A stretch of 38,562 nucleotides of DNA, from assembly GCF_009295515.1 (NCBI RefSeq), contig NZ_RQVV01000059.1:1-38562 (forward strand), in the 5' to 3' direction. The first letter of the stretch is position 1; every line of letters starts with the position of its first letter. Source of the DNA: Erwinia endophytica. Its GTDB lineage: Bacteria; Pseudomonadota; Gammaproteobacteria; Enterobacterales; Enterobacteriaceae. The translations under genes were made by a program, and so were the position numbers. This document shows, piece after piece, positions 26,237 to 34,807 of this stretch. Below the pieces are notes generated by a model. The model was not told the DNA's origin. It worked only from the letters and a program-made list of their open reading frames with translations, and ran no database searches.

Positions 26237-26545
26237 ATGTTGCAACTTAATCTTGCCAGGGTGTTCCTGCTTGGGGACGACAGCAATGGATATGTCCGTT
26301 ATGAAATATTCTCAAAAGAAGGAGAGCGCCCAGACTATCCAGAAAAAATTGTGGTTTATCGTGAGAAGGTATTGGAGACGAACGGCGATAAGTATTGGGC
26401 CAAAACGGATGAAATTATAAGTCTGGACCATCTCGGATTCCAAGAGGGTGGATTTCAAATGGCGATTACTTATCAGATGCGTTCTGCGCGGGATATGTTT
26501 TCAGCGATAGATGAATGCAAAAAACATTATAGTAAGTCCCAGTGA
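26237..26545 (+). CDS. Small unknown protein downstream of the TIR gene
   Basis: This 102-residue soluble protein has no recognised family. The ATG at 26237 is preceded by AAGGA at good spacing. A longer frame from a TTG at 26195 would start inside the palindrome and is less likely. Visible features are LQLNLARVFLLGDDSNGYVR, GERPDYPEKIVVYREKV and DMFSAIDECKKHY, suggesting a compact alpha/beta fold. It is separated from the TIR gene by 75 bases including the perfect hairpin, and could be an accessory or independent gene. Function cannot be given. Confidence 0.5.
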   Translation: MLQLNLARVFLLGDDSNGYVRYEIFSKEGERPDYPEKIVVYREKVLETNGDKYWAKTDEIISLDHLGFQEGGFQMAITYQMRSARDMFSAIDECKKHYSKSQ

Positions 26546-27293
26546 TATGAAGATCTTAGAACAGCCTAATTCAGTATAGTTGATTTCAGTTCTACTTCAC
26601 TACTGAAGCTCCGGTTTGGTAGGCTAGGCAGCGACTGGCCATTAATAATTAGTGCCAGATTGCGTACCGAGCCAATCGTTTCTATTGGCCATTGGGAATT
26701 GCCGACGATGAATCAGCTGGATTTCACTGATGTCTAGCTTCGCATAAGGGCAGTCTTGTAACGAGCAGCCACAGAGAAGATAGATATCTCTGTCGTTAGG
26801 CGCGGCCTATGTGGTTATGGCCCTTTCAGCCGACCATTAACGTTGGAACATAATCAGAATCCTGCAGGCAGGCGTACGCCATACCTGAAGGTCAGATGAA
26901 TGGATTAAAAGGGTTGAGGAGGACATAGCGGTACGGTGGTCACACTATGGAATGTTGGCGTAAATAAAACACTTTAAGCCGTGATGAAGTTTGGATGGTC
27001 AGCTGGACTGCAGCCGAATGAGTGTTCGGTAGTGCTCTGTTGTAGCGGTTGATACGATACTTTGCCATGTAACACAGGCGGACAGTTAGTACATCCAGTT
27101 TATCCATGAAGTCTGGCTTATTGCGTTCAAGGAAAGCGAGAGGATCATTGGGAAAGTGCACCAGCGTCCGGTACTCCAGCCAATCACGTATATTCATTTC
27201 TCTAAGGTTTCACAATATTGCTTGCCATTGTAAATAGACCGTCGATTTTTATCCTCTGCATGATCACAAAGTCAGATTAATTAGCGGAAAACA
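26546..27293. other. Gene-poor degraded region between TIR module and right-hand genes
   Basis: Most of this 750-base stretch has frequent stops in all frames. It looks like decayed coding or mobile DNA with no repeat or transposase motif I can name. It holds one modest minus-strand frame (26940-27197), listed separately. It marks the boundary between the defence genes and the CP4-like part of the island. Confidence 0.5.
26940..27197 (-). CDS. Possible small unknown protein (85 residues)
   Basis: A minus-strand frame begins MNIRDWLEYRTLVHFPNDPL and continues with FLERNKPDFMDKLDVLTVRL. The first 50 residues read like a real helical protein, while the rest is less protein-like. The ribosome-binding site is weak. 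It may be a small gene or the start of a decayed longer one. No family recognised. Confidence 0.3.
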   Translation of the reverse strand: MNIRDWLEYRTLVHFPNDPLAFLERNKPDFMDKLDVLTVRLCYMAKYRINRYNRALPNTHSAAVQLTIQTSSRLKVFYLRQHSIV

Positions 27294-28862
27294 TTATCTT
27301 ACTGAAGGTAATTTATCGTAATTCATTAGTTGGCCTTGGAAATTTAAAACATCATCCACGGGACTGCAGTTTGCAATAGACAGCATGTCACAGTTCAGGG
27401 CAATTGACGGATCACGAATTTTAATCCATTGTGAAAATGTTTCCAGAAAACGTAAGCCGCTGCGTTGTACCGGGATGATAACTCTGTCCTTTTGATTTTT
27501 GTCGACGATAAAAAACGGGACCTCGTAATTCTCGCGGGTTTTATCCCCATGCGTTAAGTAAGCACCTGCCGTGTCTTTGTTGATGTATGACAGTCCGTGG
27601 TCTGAAAAATACATCATGGACCAGTCACCGCCGTCACGTTCGGCCATATCGTGGATTTGTCCCAGCAGCTTGTCAGTCATGGCGATGGATTTGATGTAGC
27701 ACGATATTTCTTTCGCTCCTGCATCGATATCATACTGATCACGTGTTCGTACACAGGCCTGTGGATGTGACCCCATCAAGTGCAGTACGATGAATTTTTT
27801 CCCATCGCCCTGCTTCAGTGCGGCATCGAGTTGCGGTAACAACTGATCATCAGGGGAATACGCCCGGTCATCAGAGCTGGCTGATTTAGTAAAGTAAGGA
27901 TGGTCTGCACTTTCGCCCATTAATGCCACGGGTGAGTCAAAGTGACCTTTCCTGCCCTGATTCGATATCCACCAGGTTTTAAATCCGGCACGTGAAGCGA
28001 GCGTCACGATATTGTTATTCAGTTCGGCCACATTGCCCTGACTACGGGCCAGTGTGTTGGTCAGGGAAAGTACGGTAGACGGCCCGGCAGAGATATAATG
28101 GGTAAACAGCGTGGCTGGGGTATTATCAAGCCATGGCGTGTTGGGATACTTTCCCCCGAAGGCATGCAGATAATCGCGGCGTACGCTTTCCCCGATAACC
28201 AGAATGTAGGTTTTATGCTGACCCGGTAAAGAGACTGGCTTCCAGACACTGCCCGTGGTCATTATTCTGGCGAAGTACTGATTGTTGTCACGTACTACCA
28301 GGTAAGACGTATAGATGTCATGAACAAAGCGTACCTCGGGTAATCCACTGCTGAGCAGTCGTCCCTGTCTGAGCGGGGACCAGAACGCAGAAGCAACGAA
28401 GAATATCACCAGAAAACTGTAGATGCCCCGCGTGACGGGTGCGTTTTTATGCCCGGAAAACGATGACACGATAGTTGCTATGCCGGAGACAATAACAGAC
28501 GTAGATAGCAGCCAGGCGGCTGTCGGGATATTACTGATAAACTCATGGGCTTCATTCGTACTGGTGTACATCAGCGAGCCAATGACATTGATATCCGGGA
28601 AGCCATAGTTAATGCCAACCGGCGCATAAAATGCACCAGCCAGTGTAAAGACCATCACCACGAAACGGTAAATTATTTTCCCTGCATATCTGAGGATTAA
28701 TAATCCGGATAAAGCTGAAAAGACATAGATTAATTTATATTGATACCCCAGTGCGTAATGCACGAGTAATAACCATATCAATAAATACAGATTTTCTCTG
28801 TTAATAAGACTTTTTAAGCCTGCAGTGATGCTGGGCGATAAATATGACAGTGTTTTTAGCAT
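27294..28862 (-). CDS. Sulfatase-fold phosphoethanolamine transferase
   Basis: The 522-residue inner-membrane protein has about five N-terminal helices (from LYLLIWLLLVHYALGY to GIYSFLVIFFVASAFW) and a periplasmic sulfatase-fold domain. Family members move phosphoethanolamine from phosphatidylethanolamine to lipid A, LPS core or periplasmic glucans. The metal and nucleophile positions are kept: Glu in VIGESVRRDYL, Thr in GPSTVLSLTNT and Asp-His in YFSDHGLSYI. It lacks the Pro-Cys typical of EptA/MCR and so looks closer to CptA/OpgE-type members. The start at 28862 (MLKTLSYLSPSITAG) fits the family; the frame is open 195 bases further upstream, but those residues are not family-like. Acceptor unknown. 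Confidence 0.82.
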   Translation of the reverse strand: MLKTLSYLSPSITAGLKSLINRENLYLLIWLLLVHYALGYQYKLIYVFSALSGLLILRYAGKIIYRFVVMVFTLAGAFYAPVGINYGFPDINVIGSLMYTSTNEAHEFISNIPTAAWLLSTSVIVSGIATIVSSFSGHKNAPVTRGIYSFLVIFFVASAFWSPLRQGRLLSSGLPEVRFVHDIYTSYLVVRDNNQYFARIMTTGSVWKPVSLPGQHKTYILVIGESVRRDYLHAFGGKYPNTPWLDNTPATLFTHYISAGPSTVLSLTNTLARSQGNVAELNNNIVTLASRAGFKTWWISNQGRKGHFDSPVALMGESADHPYFTKSASSDDRAYSPDDQLLPQLDAALKQGDGKKFIVLHLMGSHPQACVRTRDQYDIDAGAKEISCYIKSIAMTDKLLGQIHDMAERDGGDWSMMYFSDHGLSYINKDTAGAYLTHGDKTRENYEVPFFIVDKNQKDRVIIPVQRSGLRFLETFSQWIKIRDPSIALNCDMLSIANCSPVDDVLNFQGQLMNYDKLPSVR

Positions 28863-29176
28863 GAATGTGATTAACCTTTTAGATCCAGCAGGCAGCACTC
28901 TCCCGCCAGATGAAAATCCGGTGAATGATTCAGGGGGAGTCTGAGCGCGGGCAATACTCCGGCGGCCTTTATCACTGGTGCGATAAAAGCAGAAACGGGC
29001 TGAGTAATAAGCCCTGAGCGATAGTGATAAACGGTGTGTAACCTTTCGGGATATCACCCGTTAGACATTGCTGATGAATGCTTTTTGTCAGGCATCTTCA
29101 TCGCCGCTACGGATGAACTCAGAAAGTGAATTCGCCCCTATGGTACTTGCGGGTATTGCCTGAAAGATAATTGTTT

Positions 29177-29761
29177 TTATAGATCAGTTTTCCGATATCG
29201 ATCGGTTCTGCCGATCAATCCACCTGTGGTATTGGGAGAGCACTCTTGCGGGTAGTTAGGATGTTCAGGCCACTGATTATAAAAGGTAAAAAAGAGATGC
29301 TCCTCTGTGAGGCGAGACAGAGTCTGATGGTTATGCCGCCATTGCGTAAGGTCTGATAGCGGATGGAATGACGGCCTCACTGCCAGCCTGCTGAAAATCA
29401 CCAGCGCGTATTCCTCAAGTTGTAAGGGGGAAAGGTGACGAATCTCTTGAGTAACGTCCGGTAGCCCAAGTCTGTTTATTTCAGCGGTCAGCATGCTGTA
29501 CCAGGGACATTGTGATTCAAATGTACCCACATCTGAGGTAGTGAGCGTTGCGTTATCACCCGGCATACAGCCAGGCAAAGCTGACAGGAGAAATGCCGGG
29601 AACAGCATGGAACCGTAACCGGCAATGTAGATTGATGTGACCTGCAGAAAGTGGCGATGATGCCTCAGGGGAGAGCCCGTCCTGGCGTCACGTGCTATAC
29701 ATTGATTCATTCTGCGCTGGCTGGTGCGTATCAGTGTGAAAAGGGTAATACGGTTTGGCAT
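29177..29761 (-). CDS. Unknown protein downstream of the AlpA-like gene
   Basis: This 194-residue protein is not recognised. AAGGGAG stands 7 bases before the ATG at 29761, which supports the start. An arginine-rich N-terminus (residues 1-40) is followed by one hydrophobic segment (SMLFPAFLLSALPGC, about 51-65), then a soluble C-terminal part with LSPLQLEEYALVIFSRLAV. The topology suggests a single-pass membrane protein; the internal LPGC resembles a lipobox but lies too far from the start unless translation begins at Met52. It is 12 bases after the AlpA-like gene and is probably co-transcribed. Confidence 0.55.
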   Translation of the reverse strand: MPNRITLFTLIRTSQRRMNQCIARDARTGSPLRHHRHFLQVTSIYIAGYGSMLFPAFLLSALPGCMPGDNATLTTSDVGTFESQCPWYSMLTAEINRLGLPDVTQEIRHLSPLQLEEYALVIFSRLAVRPSFHPLSDLTQWRHNHQTLSRLTEEHLFFTFYNQWPEHPNYPQECSPNTTGGLIGRTDRYRKTDL

Positions 29762-29773
29762 GGTTATGCTCCC

Positions 29774-29983
29774 TTATCCACGTGATTGTGTTATTTGCTG
29801 TTGCAGCCATTGCTCCACTTCACTTTTAAACCAACGTGAACTTCTCCCCAGTTTGAGGGGCTTAGGAAACAAACCATCCTGAATCAGCTTGTAAAACCAT
29901 TTATCGGTCAGGCCGGTAAAGGCAGTAATGAACTTCATGTCGACTAACTGGTCACTAAGCAGGGATGTATTTTCAGATATCAT
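29774..29983 (-). CDS. AlpA-family transcriptional regulator
   Basis: This 69-residue protein is an AlpA/MerR-like winged-helix DNA-binding protein. The core MKFITAFTGLTDKWFYKLIQDG then FPKPLKLGRSSRWFKSEVEQWL is the family signature. AlpA of CP4-57 activates the island integrase and promotes excision; related proteins act as excisionases. GGAGA precedes the ATG. Here it is far from the integrase (10721) and is transcribed away from it, in the middle of a Gp2-like, AlpA and unknown-protein operon. Confidence 0.9.
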   Translation of the reverse strand: MISENTSLLSDQLVDMKFITAFTGLTDKWFYKLIQDGLFPKPLKLGRSSRWFKSEVEQWLQQQITQSRG

Positions 29984-30085
29984 GATGAGTTCTCTCCGGT
30001 GATATTAAGGGAGAGCAGTACGCAGAAAGTAATTATGCTAACGAGTACTGCTCATCAGATATCCGCCCGGCGTAATTAATGACTT

Positions 30086-30667
30086 TTAATCGTGCTTTCT
30101 TGGCCTCCCTTTCCGGGACCTGTCGGGTATTGAGCTGAAACGGCTATGGACGCCATCAGGTTTTTGCTCAGTCTTTGCCATATAGCTGAGAATATATTTC
30201 ATGGCATCCACCCCAATTTTATTATCATGTTTCGTCATCTCTTCACTCCTGACTCTATAGTGGGGTTGGGGAGTACATCGATGGGCGTACCCTTCATTTT
30301 CAGTGACACTCTTCCACTGTTTTTCTATCTCACGGAATATCTGCCAGGCTTTATTACGTAACTGTCCATTGATGAATACTGCACAGTGAGCATGATAGCG
30401 ATGATTCTTTCCATATTCGGCCACCCAGGTATAACCAGCTATTCCAATGATATCGGCTAATCGACTTTCCAGCTGAACCATATCGGCACAAAGTCCATGA
30501 ACATCCTGACGAATGAATTCAGATAAGTGACTCAGATAAGCAAAATCAATTCTAAGGAGAATAAGTTTTGAATATCTTCGGAAGAGATTATCAACATGAT
30601 GGTGTAACTGAGATTCCAGTTCAGGGTAAGTCGGGTGATTAGGGTTTGTGATACGGTGTGTGCTCAT
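30086..30667 (-). CDS. Inovirus Gp2-like protein (YagK/YfjJ family)
   Basis: The 193-residue protein belongs to the inovirus Gp2-type (DUF3296) family found in CP4-type islands. The key stretch is WVAEYGKNHRYHAHCAVFIN, with the HxH expected of HUH replication proteins, and the C-terminal GVDAMKYILSYMAKTEQKPD, typical of Gp2-like proteins. The start at 30667 (MSTHRITNPNHPTYPELE) has GAGG 8 bases upstream; an ATG 33 bases earlier lacks support. It precedes the AlpA-like gene by about 100 bases. A role in replication or nicking is inferred from family only. Confidence 0.8.
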   Translation of the reverse strand: MSTHRITNPNHPTYPELESQLHHHVDNLFRRYSKLILLRIDFAYLSHLSEFIRQDVHGLCADMVQLESRLADIIGIAGYTWVAEYGKNHRYHAHCAVFINGQLRNKAWQIFREIEKQWKSVTENEGYAHRCTPQPHYRVRSEEMTKHDNKIGVDAMKYILSYMAKTEQKPDGVHSRFSSIPDRSRKGRPRKHD

Positions 30668-31113
30668 GGTGCATTCCTCATTATGTCGTTTCATGAACAT
30701 GTGAGGAAGACGTAATTTTTAATCTGATTGATGACTGGGACGGTTTGAATGGATTTTTTGTGTGGTTTAATATTTATAGCGGGATAGGTCTCACTAAGAA
30801 TAATAGTAATAACCTTATTTAATTATAATCGCCCACACTTTGGGTTGTGGTATCCCGGTACATGTTTTTTCTCCTCTGTTTATCAGGCATCAATGGCAGA
30901 ACAGCTCGCACCGTAGAAAAGTAGGACTGTGTAGTGAAATCGTATTATTTACCCTGATTAATACCCATTTCTCTTAGTGATGCAGTGTTTAGGCACCCAT
31001 ATTAGTCACGCTGAATTTTCGGTTAAATCAAAATAAATTTGCTATAAAACCTCTATAAAATCACTCAAATTTACGATAAAATCACGATGTGATTTTTTTT
31101 GGGGTGAGTACTA
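30668..31113. promoter_or_regulatory. AT-rich divergent regulatory region with repeats
   Basis: This 450-base gap separates the minus-strand Gp2-like gene from the plus-strand 284-residue gene. Near its right end ATAAAATCAC occurs twice 21 bases apart (31055-31064 and 31076-31085). The second copy forms the perfect palindrome AAAATCAC-GAT-GTGATTTT (31078-31096), followed by more T residues. These are candidate operator or attenuator sites for the 284-residue gene, whose ATG is 18 bases beyond the palindrome. No gene is seen in the rest. Confidence 0.5.
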
Positions 31114-31968
31114 ATGGACCGTGATAATTATGTTTCAGAAAAAGATGTCAGAAAATGCCAGTTTTATGTTCGTTATATGGAAAGAAAGGCTCGTACAGAA
31201 ATAAGTCTTCTCCATGAATTTGAATGGCAAGATAATTCCGGAAACGTGGAGGAAATGTGTTACTGGATTAATAAAGAACTCAGTCAATATTTTAGAAAGG
31301 ATGCAAAGGATATAGAGGGGTTCGTAACCAGAATGGCAGCAGCCTGTAACGATGAGATATTACCATTAGTGAAATTCGACTGGATAAAAAATGACAGCAG
31401 GATTTGTTTGTGGTTATGGCATCAAAAAATTTCTTATAGTTACAGACGTGGTGATGTATTTCCAGAGCACAGGGGGAGGTTCGAAGCTCTGGTAGAATAT
31501 TTTGATTATCTGAATGAATCAGGCAACCGAAAAAGAGAATTGCTCGACAAATTCAGAGGTGACTGGCAAAGAAAGGGGAATACATCTGACCCATTTGTTA
31601 GTGAAAGTGCAGAGGTAATAAATTATCTTTGGCGTTACTCGATAAAACTACATGATAATATCACCCGAAACTTCTCGCCTATTAGTGATGAAGACAGGAA
31701 GATATGCCTCACCGGTTTTTATGACTGCATTCTGGATACGCCAGAGAAAAAAGAGTTGTTTCTGCGAAAGATAAAAAGCGCACTATCCTCACATAAGCAC
31801 CGGGAAAAGGCGGGTAAGGGAAATATTAATAAGAATTTTTTGCTCTCCATGAATAACAATGAAAAACTGAATGAGATGATTATGCTCGCTGGTATCAAAC
31901 GCGATGATTTTATGAATCGCCTCATCGCTGATGAGTATGAAAGGCGTAATACGGGTAAGCTTAAATAA
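31114..31968 (+). CDS. Unknown island protein (YagM-like by context)
   Basis: The 284-residue protein is soluble, charged and AT-rich in codon use. It begins MDRDNYVSEKDVRKCQFYVR and has a repeat-like pattern, LLHEFEWQD and LVKFDWIKND each followed by a Trp-containing segment (MCYWINKEL, ICLWLWHQK), which suggests an internal duplication in residues 25-115. The C-terminal 50 residues (NNNEKLNEMIMLAGIKRDDF then MNRLIADEYERR) look like a small helical DNA-binding or oligomerisation module. Length and place upstream of the YfjP-like GTPase recall YagM of CP4-6, a tentative link. Function unknown. Confidence 0.7.
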   Translation: MDRDNYVSEKDVRKCQFYVRYMERKARTEISLLHEFEWQDNSGNVEEMCYWINKELSQYFRKDAKDIEGFVTRMAAACNDEILPLVKFDWIKNDSRICLWLWHQKISYSYRRGDVFPEHRGRFEALVEYFDYLNESGNRKRELLDKFRGDWQRKGNTSDPFVSESAEVINYLWRYSIKLHDNITRNFSPISDEDRKICLTGFYDCILDTPEKKELFLRKIKSALSSHKHREKAGKGNINKNFLLSMNNNEKLNEMIMLAGIKRDDFMNRLIADEYERRNTGKLK

Positions 31969-32000
31969 TTTTCAGTTATATATTACTCCAGTGAACCCTT

Positions 32001-32029
32001 GAGGAATACACCTGTATTCCTCTTGTTTT
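32001..32029 (+). terminator. Terminator after the 284-residue gene
   Basis: GAGGAATAC and GTATTCCTC form a nine-base stem with a four-base loop, followed by TTGTTTT. It lies 33 bases past the stop and 24 bases before the GTPase gene, so the two are probably separate transcripts. Confidence 0.7.
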
Positions 32030-32052
32030 AGCTATTCACAAAGGTGATATCT

Positions 32053-32937
32053 ATGGACGAAAATTCGGCACTTATACTCTTACATTCCCCTCTTGAATTC
32101 CTACCCTCTGCTGTAGCCCAAGGTATAATTCAGCGTCTGGACAGTGTCATTAATTACCAGCCAGTGATTGGTATTATGGGCAAAACGGGGGCGGGAAAAT
32201 CCAGCCTGTGTAATGCCCTGTTTCAGAAGCCGGTATCGGCAGTTGGCCATTCCCGGGCCTGTACTCGTGAACCCCAGCGTTTTCACTTACAGGCGGGTAA
32301 CCGCATTGTGACGCTTGTTGATCTGCCTGGTGTGGGAGAAAGTCAGGAATATGATGAAGAGTATCGCGCACTGTACCAGTCAGTGTTGCCTGAGCTGGAT
32401 TTGATACTCTGGCTGATTAAGGCGGATGACCGGGCGCTGTCGGTCGATGGGGAGTTCTGGCATAACGTCTTACGACCTGGCACACAGCATAGCGATAAGG
32501 TTCTGGTTATCGTTTCGCAGGGAGACAAAACAGAACCCTGTCGTGAATGGAATGGTGCGTTAAATACGCCTTCACCTTCTCAGTTAGCTCACATGCAGGA
32601 TAAAACTGATGTGATCCGCCGCTTGTTCCGCGCCCCGTCACTCCCTGTCGTGTCAGTCTCAGCGGACACGGGTTGGCAAATGCAGGCGCTGGTCGAAACG
32701 ATGTTCAACGCTCTTCCCGCCCGCTCCAGCAGTGCGGTCAGTTCCTTGGTCAATCCGCTTTACCGCACCGATACCGTATTAAAAAAAGCCCGTCAGGATT
32801 TCGGTGATGTGCTCGATGAAACGCTGAGCGCTTGCGTTGACGAGTTTCCGCTTCCACGTGCCGTCACCCATGTTATCCGCAAAGTCATTGATACCGTTGT
32901 CAGCACTGCACGTAGTATCTGGAATTTATTCTTTTAA
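32053..32937 (+). CDS. YfjP/YkfA-family GTPase
   Basis: The 294-residue protein is an Era-like GTPase of the type found in E. coli CP4 islands (YfjP, YkfA, YeeP). The P-loop is GKTGAGKS (residues 43-50), G3 is VDLPGVGES near 95, and the position of NKxD reads SQGDK, a non-standard G4. The C-terminal part has basic helices and a hydrophobic end (VISTVVSTARSIWNLFF-like), suggesting membrane contact. ATG at 32053 has AGGTG upstream; a GTG 9 bases earlier is less likely. It leads the conserved GTPase, DUF932, RadC-like, CbeA, CbtA gene order. Confidence 0.85.
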   Translation: MDENSALILLHSPLEFLPSAVAQGIIQRLDSVINYQPVIGIMGKTGAGKSSLCNALFQKPVSAVGHSRACTREPQRFHLQAGNRIVTLVDLPGVGESQEYDEEYRALYQSVLPELDLILWLIKADDRALSVDGEFWHNVLRPGTQHSDKVLVIVSQGDKTEPCREWNGALNTPSPSQLAHMQDKTDVIRRLFRAPSLPVVSVSADTGWQMQALVETMFNALPARSSSAVSSLVNPLYRTDTVLKKARQDFGDVLDETLSACVDEFPLPRAVTHVIRKVIDTVVSTARSIWNLFF

Positions 32938-32941
32938 CTCC

Positions 32942-32975
32942 CTCACTGCTTCTGCCGCTAGGCAGAAGCAGTGAG
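32942..32975. repeat. Perfect 15-base inverted repeat between the GTPase and DUF932 genes
   Basis: CTCACTGCTTCTGCC and GGCAGAAGCAGTGAG form a perfect 15-base stem with a four-base loop. There is no T-run after it on either strand. It could be an mRNA-processing or stability hairpin within a polycistronic message, or a weak terminator. Confidence 0.6.
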
Positions 32976-32996
32976 CCCGCTATCAGAGAGCCCATT

Positions 32997-33818
32997 ATGA
33001 CCCGACTAGCATCCCGCTTTAGTGCGGTGAATCTCGTTCGCCGTGACCGTCCGTTAACCCATGAGGAACTCATGCATTATGTGCCGAGTGTATTTAGCGA
33101 AGAAAAACATGAATCCCGCAGTGCACGTTACACATACATTCCCACCATCACACTGCTGGATAACCTGAAAAGTGAAGGGTTCCAGCCCTTCTTTGCCTGT
33201 CAGACGCGCGTCCGGAATCCGGACAAACGTGAGCATACTAAACACATGCTGCGCCTGCGTCGTGAAGGTCAAATCACCGGCAAGCAGGTCCCCGAGATAA
33301 TTCTGTTGAACAGCCATGATGGCTCCAGCTCTTATCAGATGTTGCCGGGTTTATTCAGATCAGTTTGTCAGAATGGTTTGATTTGCGGTGAGAGCTTTGG
33401 CGAGGTGCGTGTGCCACACAAAGGCAACGTGGTGGAGAAAGTCATTGAGGGGGCGTACGAAGTTCTGGGGATATTTGACCGTGTGGAGGAGAAACGCGAT
33501 GCCATGGAATCCCTGCTGTTACCTCCACCCGCCATGCAGGCGTTAGCACAAGCAGCATTAACCTGGCGTTTTGGGGAAGAGCATCAACCGGTGACTGAAT
33601 CACAAATACTTTCCCCGCGCCGCTGGCAGGATGAAAGCAACGATTTGTGGACGACGTACCAGCGCATTCAGGAAAACCTGATTAAAGGTGGATTGTCGGG
33701 ACGGACAGCTAAAGGTGGCCGCGTCCATACCCGCGCCGTTAAAGGTATCGATGGCGATGTGAAGCTCAATCGCGCCCTGTGGGTGATGGCAGAGAAAATG
33801 CTGCAACTGGCTTCCTGA
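32997..33818 (+). CDS. DUF932 protein (YfjQ/YafZ family)
   Basis: This 273-residue protein is the DUF932 member of CP4-type islands (YfjQ, YafZ). It begins MTRLASRFSAVNLVRRDRPLT and contains the family stretches SARYTYIPTITLLDNLKSEG, GFQPFFACQTRVRNPDKREH and HDGSSSYQMLPGLFRSVCQN. It shares its fold family with phage proteins of unknown role. It is soluble with no signal peptide. The position after the GTPase and before the RadC-like gene is the standard order. No biochemical function is established. Confidence 0.88.
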   Translation: MTRLASRFSAVNLVRRDRPLTHEELMHYVPSVFSEEKHESRSARYTYIPTITLLDNLKSEGFQPFFACQTRVRNPDKREHTKHMLRLRREGQITGKQVPEIILLNSHDGSSSYQMLPGLFRSVCQNGLICGESFGEVRVPHKGNVVEKVIEGAYEVLGIFDRVEEKRDAMESLLLPPPAMQALAQAALTWRFGEEHQPVTESQILSPRRWQDESNDLWTTYQRIQENLIKGGLSGRTAKGGRVHTRAVKGIDGDVKLNRALWVMAEKMLQLAS

Positions 33819-33977
33819 TAGACGCAGTAATGATTGACCGCACCGATCAATAACTGGAAACCGATCGACAGCAACGATCTGACTTTCCTTCTGCACATTG
33901 TTAGCGTGGTTGTGAATTCATCACGGCTATTTATCGCCATTTTACTCATTAACACATTTAATCCGGAAATAAAGAAT

Positions 33978-34256
33978 ATGAAAAATATAACAGCTTCATT
34001 GCGCGTATTATCAGGCGTTATGCTGGTGACAGGATCATTATTAATACCTGTTGCCAGTCATGCCGGAAATTACGGTGATTATATTCCTTACCGCCTCATT
34101 AATCAGAGCAGCGACACTGCGAACCCGGGCTGGCGGGTCTGTACTTATCAAAGCCTGTTAAATCAGCAGCGCATTAACCTGTCTATCCAGTATGCCTGCT
34201 GGCCTTCAGCATTCCAGAGCCGTGTGGACGGGCAGTTTTACGACCGTACGTCCTGA
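33978..34256 (+). CDS. Small exported protein, unknown function
   Basis: This 92-residue protein starts [20 protein letters not shown] and has a clear signal peptide ending at about ASHAG, giving a mature periplasmic protein of some 65 residues with two cysteines (VCTYQ, YACWP) that could form a disulfide. The frame is open to 33834, but the upstream residues are not signal-like. AAAGA lies just before the ATG. Small exported proteins at this place are common in CP4-57-type islands; the family is not identified. It is followed by a strong terminator. Confidence 0.65.
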   Translation: MKNITASLRVLSGVMLVTGSLLIPVASHAGNYGDYIPYRLINQSSDTANPGWRVCTYQSLLNQQRINLSIQYACWPSAFQSRVDGQFYDRTS

Positions 34257-34276
34257 TTCATCCTTCCCTTATACAG

Positions 34277-34308
34277 GCCGCTGTTTCACAAAAACAGCGG
34301 CTTTTTTT
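34277..34308 (+). terminator. Rho-independent terminator after the exported-protein gene
   Basis: GCCGCTGTTT and AAACAGCGGC form a ten-base stem with a five-base loop, followed by seven T residues. It lies 21 bases past the stop of the exported protein and just before the RadC-like gene. Confidence 0.92.
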
Positions 34309-34324
34309 ATTTAAAGGAGCCGCA

Positions 34325-34795
34325 ATGTCTGAACTGACTTTAATGTCGACCTTACCGACTAGTGAACAACGCCTTATTCGTCGAGCCTTGCGTCTGTTGG
34401 ATAAATACCAGCGCCAGCCGGGAAAGCCATTTACCTCGACCAGCATGACGAAGACTTGGCTGCAGTTACAAATGCTCCACCAGGAACGGGAAGTTTTTAT
34501 CGTGATGTATCTCGATAACCAGCATTGCCTGCTGGAGCAGGAAACGCTTTTTGCAGGCACGCTCAGCCATACCGAAGTGCATCCCCGGGAAGTTGTGAAA
34601 TCAGCCCTGCGCCACAATGCAGCGGCAATCATTCTGGCACACAACCATCCTTCGGGAACGACCGACATCAGCCCGGCTGACAGGCATATCACGCAGCGGT
34701 TAGTTAAAGCCCTGGCTCTGGTAGATGTGCGGGTACTGGATCACCTCGTCGTGGGGAGTGAGGTGGTGTCTTTTGCCGAGCGTGGTTTGCTTTGA
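34325..34795 (+). CDS. RadC-like JAB/MPN-domain protein (YfjY/YeeS family)
   Basis: The 156-residue protein is a short RadC-family member with a complete JAMM metalloprotease motif: Glu56 in EREVF, HNHPSG at 106-111 and Asp119. It lacks the N-terminal helix-hairpin-helix domain of chromosomal RadC, as do the island paralogues YfjY and YeeS. AAAGGAG precedes the ATG. It lies 12 bases before the CbeA-type antitoxin and is probably co-transcribed with the toxin-antitoxin pair. The family is linked to DNA processing but no substrate is proven. Confidence 0.92.
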   Translation: MSELTLMSTLPTSEQRLIRRALRLLDKYQRQPGKPFTSTSMTKTWLQLQMLHQEREVFIVMYLDNQHCLLEQETLFAGTLSHTEVHPREVVKSALRHNAAAIILAHNHPSGTTDISPADRHITQRLVKALALVDVRVLDHLVVGSEVVSFAERGLL

Positions 34796-34807
34796 ACGGA
34801 GATTTTC

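Noticed and set aside
28863-29057. 65-residue N-terminal extension of the phosphoethanolamine transferase
   Set aside because: The extra residues are arginine- and serine-rich and unlike the family; the start at 28862 gives the usual length and begins just before the first membrane helix.
30086-30667. Complete filamentous (inovirus) prophage around the Gp2-like gene
   Set aside because: No coat, Zot-like assembly or other inovirus genes are nearby; Gp2-like proteins are normal residents of CP4-type islands.
33834-33977. Upstream extension of the small exported protein
   Set aside because: It would bury the clear signal peptide that begins at 33978.
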